Source of the DNA: Acanthochlamys bracteata
Lineage: Eukaryota; Streptophyta; Magnoliopsida; Pandanales; Velloziaceae
DNA length: 64,000 nt
Assembly (NCBI GenBank): GCA_019914995.1
Contig: CM034144.1
Span: 3,565,489-3,629,488 of the forward strand
Direction of reading: 5' to 3'
This document shows, one piece after another, positions 60,401 through 64,000 of the stretch (its first letter is position 1; the number at the start of each line of letters is the position of its first letter). The translations under genes and the position numbers were made by a program. The notes below the pieces were generated by a model. The model ran no database searches. It was not told the origin of the DNA and was given only the letters and a program-made list of their open reading frames with translations.

Positions 60401-60833
60401 GGAATCTATAGATTTCTCGGCGGCCCGGCAAAATCTTGTGTTTCGAATCCAATGCTAAAATCTCAGTAAATTGATAGAGGGGGAAGTCTCATCATTGTAA
60501 GGAGATGAAAAACTGATGCTCGGAGTGGTGGAATCGCCGGCGAAGAAATTCCGATAAGCTTTGGGTTTTGCCGCTGGACCTCAATTCGCGGAAATAGCCA
60601 TCCGAGCGATAGTGAAGGGGTCAACGAGGGTGGAGGGTTGCTGCAGAAGATTTGGAGGCTAAGCTCTCGGTGGCCGGCAGCCAGGGAGAGCCAAATTCAA
60701 GCAACAGACAGAGGGGCTCGGTGAGCTGCGGGTGAAGAAGAGGGAAGAAGATTAGGAGAAGAAAATATTGCATGTTAGGGCACTTATCTCCAACTATGGC
60801 TTAATCTAGCCCACCACAAATCAAGTTATTACA
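57474..60833 (-). mobile_element. Solo LTR, 3.36 kb, probably Ty3/gypsy
   Basis: In minus orientation it begins TGTAATAACTTGATTTGTGG (60833) and ends GTCATGACTCGTAGGTCGGG then TCGTGACA (57474), typical of long LTRs of Tekay/Del-type gypsy elements. The flanks TGTTG and CGTTG form a 5-bp target duplication with one mismatch. The paralogous unit at about 63195-63224 shows the same DNA without the insert. A single LTR without interior indicates LTR-LTR recombination. A GC-rich leader-like stretch lies at about 60100-60750 and another GC-rich patch at 58780-59000. Open frames inside it are not taken as genes. Confidence 0.7.
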
Positions 60834-63223
60834 CGTTGCAACTTGCTGGAAGATAGTTCGTGCAGTCTATTATTGCTTATCTTAATCCTTCTTTTGTTCC
60901 CGAATTTTGCTCAATTTGATTTGGTAATGATTGACTTTTTTTTCCTCTTTGTTTCAGGTAAAAAAGAAACTTGAATATTGGATGGAGGGTCTAACTTTTC
61001 ATCACTACCAGTAATATATCATGCATAAATTGCTTACTTAGTTAAGTCGTGGAATTTTATAAATAATTTGTTTTGCTATTTAAATTTTTTGGTTTGCTTG
61101 CCCGTCAATTATTTCTGCTTCTTTACAGTTCCTTTAAAGTTAAAAGAAACAAATGACTTCTAGTTAGAGGGTCAACTGATCTTCGAAGCTATCAATAAAT
61201 CAAGCATCTATTTGCCTAACCTAAGTTTGCCTTAATATCTACATTCCTGCAATTGCTTCTGTTGCTTTGCAATTCGTTTAAGGTTTAAAGAACCAAATGA
61301 TTTCTGGTTATAGAGCCAACTCATCTTGAAAGTTGTAAATAAATCAAGGATATGTTTTATCTTAGCTAAGCTGCATGAATATGTAAATATTTTTGGTTGA
61401 TGCTTAGGTTGATTAGTCTTCAAATGGACAGTAATAAATCAGTTGATTTGCACAATGATTTTTAGCATTAATATCATTGTTTTCTTAGATTGGATATTTA
61501 TTTTTTTTCTTTGTGGGCCGTAAATGGAAGCGCGAACGTAGTAATGTTACAAAAAATGACTGAAGTTCTTTTGCAGTTTGAAATAAGGTACGGAGTTGTT
61601 ATGCAACATGAAATTCAACTGTTTATACTCTAAAATTCACCTTATTCAATTGTTTATACGGTTTGATGGACCCCTTACTTTCTGAATAGTTTTAGGACGA
61701 CTTGTTGTTATGCCAATAGGGTATTGCATTGTGCTTCAGCAAGGCAGACTTGGGTAATTTTCCATGATATATTTCTAGTCGAGCGATCGTAATTAGACAA
61801 GCTCGACGATATATCTAGCTATATATAATCGGCCGTACACTAGAATTAGGAATACTACTTTTGGTGACATATCAAACCGTAATGAGTGTTATAATTTAAC
61901 TGTAATAGGATATTATATATTCTTAAAAGTTGGTTTAAAAACTTACTTTCTAATTTTTAGTATTTTTTTTGACATTTTTTGTTACAGATCATTGTCATTT
62001 TCTACTTTTTTATCAATTTGCTAACTCCACCTTGACGAACATATTATGGTTATCAAGTTTAAATATGGTGAAGAATATGTTGTACAAGGTGAGGTCTTAA
62101 TTCGTTTATCGTTGGTATTATACACGCTGTTTGATTCCTCTTAGGACAATTATGTTTTGAATTACCAGTTGCTTACTACTAATAATTGGAATGAAAAAGA
62201 GTTGGGAGCTATTACACTCTACGGTTGCAGTTGTTTTTAATTAATAATTTTTGAAATATACAACGCCTATTTATGTTTTTTTGTTTTGTAGTTTGAAATA
62301 AGATACGGAGCTACTATGCCGCATGAAATTCAACCGTTTATACCCTAAACTTCACCTTGTTGTTTTCCTCTTTAGTGGACCCCTTACTTTATGAATAGTC
62401 TTAGGATGATTTGTTGTTATGCCAATAGGGAGTTACGTTGTGCTTTAGCAAGACAGACTTAGGCATGATGTATTGTGAGGATATATTTCTAGTCTAGAAA
62501 TGTTAGTTACACAAATTCGACGATATATATAGGTACATGTAATTACCGGTATACTAGAATTAGGAAACCACTTTTGATGACATGTCAAACCATAGTGAAT
62601 GTTATAATTTACCTATAATATGATATTACATATTCTTAAAAGTTGGTTTAAAATTTACTTTCTAGTTTTTAGTATTTTTTTGACATTTTTTCTTATAGAT
62701 CATTGTCATTTTTTCCTTTAATATCTATTTGTTAAGTCCAACTTGAGTAACATGTTGTAGTTTTCAAGATTAAATATTGAGAAGAATTTGTTGTACAAGA
62801 TTAGGTCGTATTTCGATTATCGTGGGTATTATGCACGATGTTCGATTCTTCGTATCAACGAATTGAGTTACCCAGTTGCTTACGGCTAGGAGTCCTAAAA
62901 AAAAAAATTGGGAGGTATTGCACTACGGTTGTAGCTGTTTTTAATTAATAATTTTTTAAGCATCCATTGCTTAGTTGCTTTGTTTTATTGTATGAATCCT
63001 ATATTACTAAGAGGCCTTCAAGTATATTTATAAATGACTTAGCGAAAGTTATTCTAGAAATAACATCTCATGTTTTAGGTGTTTTCTTACTAGTCAGATA
63101 GTTTGGTTATGTTGTATTCACAGTTAGGTATTGAATATGCCTTAAGTTTTGCTAAAGCCCTAAGATTATATTGTCCTGAATATACTTAATAGCCCCTCTT
63201 GGTGTTGTCACATGTTGAGAGAT
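60834..63223 (+). repeat. Diverged gene-derived unit T1, about 2.37 kb
   Basis: TTCGTGCAGTC starts at 60857 and again at 63224, period 2,367. Inside T1 a block of about 700 bp is itself duplicated (GGACCCCTTACTT near 61668 and 62374). Near the start is an exon-like block after TTTCAG (separate entry). Two weaker look-alikes of that block lie at about 61135-61190 and 61275-61345 (TTAAAAGAAACAAATGACTT, CTAGTTAGAGGGTC). Confidence 0.7.
60958..61014 (+). pseudogene. C-terminal exon-like block, KWMEG type, copy 1
   Basis: Directly after CTCTTTGTTTCAG, 18 codons read VKKKLEYWMEGLTFHHYQ and then a stop. The intron tail before it (TTGATTTGGTAATGATTGAC...TTTCAG) resembles the one before the VVKWFMEGQR block of the main array. 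This ties the tail units to the array's source gene or to a close paralogue. Too short to name. Confidence 0.5.
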
Positions 63224-64000
63224 CGTTCGTGCAGTCCATTGTTGCTTCTTTTAAATCTTTTTTTGTTGTCTAAATTTGCTCACTTAGATTTGGCACTGAT
63301 TGAATTTTCTTTTTCCCTCTTTGTTTCAGGTAAAAAGGAAACGTGAACGCTGGATGGAGGGTGTTGCTTTTTGTCACTGCCAACAATAAGTCGCCATCAT
63401 TGCCTAATTAGTTAAGTTGTTGGATTCTATAAATGATTTTGTTTTGCGGTTTGAATTTTTGGTTTGCTTGCCCGTCAATTGTTTCTACTACTTTGCAATT
63501 TCTTAAAGGTTAAAAGGACGAACTGACTTCTGGTTGGAGGGCCAAATCATCTTAGAATCTATCAATAAATCAAGCGTCTGTTTGCCTGAGCTAAGTTACC
63601 TGAATATCTAAATTCTTCTATTGATGCTTATGTTGATTATTCTTCTCACAAACACTAAAGATTAATTGATTTGCACAATGATTTTCAACATTAATATTGT
63701 TGTTTTTTTAGGTTGACATTTATTATTTTTTTCTTTGAGGGTTGTAAATGGATGTGCGAACGTAACAGTGTTGCAGAAAAGGACTGCAGTTGTTTTGTGA
63801 TTTGAAGTAACGTATGGAGCTGTTATGCAACATGAAATTCAACTGTTTAAAATACTCTGAAGATCACCTTGTTCATTTCGTCTTTGAAGGACCCCTTACT
63901 TTATGAGTAGTTTTTAGATGATTTGTTGTTATTCCAACAGGGAGTAGCATTATGTTCAGCAAGGCAGACTTGGGTATGATATATTGCCATAATATATTTC
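63224..64000 (+). repeat. Diverged gene-derived unit T2, cut by window end
   Basis: Repeats the order of T1: TTCGTGCAGTCCATTGTTGC, TTTCAG plus exon-like block, GCTTGCCCGTCAATTGTTTC, the TTCTGGTTGGAGGGCC look-alike (about 63527), and the GGACCCCTTACTTTATGAG block at about 63889. It runs off the window. Confidence 0.7.
63330..63389 (+). pseudogene. C-terminal exon-like block, KWMEG type, copy 2
   Basis: After CTTTGTTTCAG, 19 codons read VKRKRERWMEGVAFCHCQQ and then a stop. It is collinear with copy 1 (VKKKLEYWMEGL). Keeping W-M-E-G and a basic run in frame while neighbouring intron DNA diverges hints at past selection on the source exon. Confidence 0.5.

Overview
The window is nuclear DNA of a flowering plant. 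It holds Ty3/gypsy and Ty1/copia retrotransposon fossils with tRNA-Met-type primer sites, a FAR1-type Mutator element, a CACTA element, Ac-like and MITE-like DNA elements, and intron-bearing gene-like debris with TTTCAG acceptors. Base composition is AT-rich with small GC-rich islands inside elements. I cannot name the species. I see no intact host protein-coding gene, no tRNA or rRNA gene and no CRISPR array; almost all of the window is transposons and duplicated gene debris.

Layout. 1-1385: AT-rich, nothing assigned. 1386-2003: a foldback MITE set in (TA)n, plus half of a second copy. 2004-about 8370: a decayed FAR1-type MULE with about 1.13-kb inverted arms, a broken minus-strand transposase gene and about 120-bp tandem repeats outside the right arm. 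8721-11592: a non-autonomous CACTA element with an AAT target duplication; it carries two spliced exon pieces that read like the C2 domain of a CELLULOSE SYNTHASE INTERACTIVE (CSI1) type protein. 11942-17505: a broken Ty3/gypsy element with both LTRs. 19110-20404: an Athila-like pol fragment split by a hAT-like MITE. 20882-25560: minus-strand Sirevirus-like copia (3' half plus LTR). 25600-26260: the tail of a different copia on the plus strand. 26260-31449: gene-poor, one MITE and a few short unassigned open stretches. 31450-about 32540: an internally deleted Ac-like hAT element.

32548-56354 is the most striking part. A gene-derived, intron-containing segment is repeated about a dozen times. 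Two to three 2.16-kb units lie on the plus strand; after an inversion at about 38.93 kb there are about ten minus-strand units, most of them 1.77 kb. The short unit equals the long unit minus one 384-bp block, so a deletion derivative appears to have been amplified into a young satellite-like array. Several short units also carry clustered small differences at CAG/CTG and CG sites, which look more like consensus errors at methylated cytosines than mutations.

56355-64000 holds more diverged units (about 2.37 kb) that share one C-terminal exon-like block with the array, interrupted at 57474-60833 by a 3.36-kb solo LTR. No genes here appear to work together as a pathway. The interest lies in how host gene pieces are being moved, copied and turned into satellite-like DNA.
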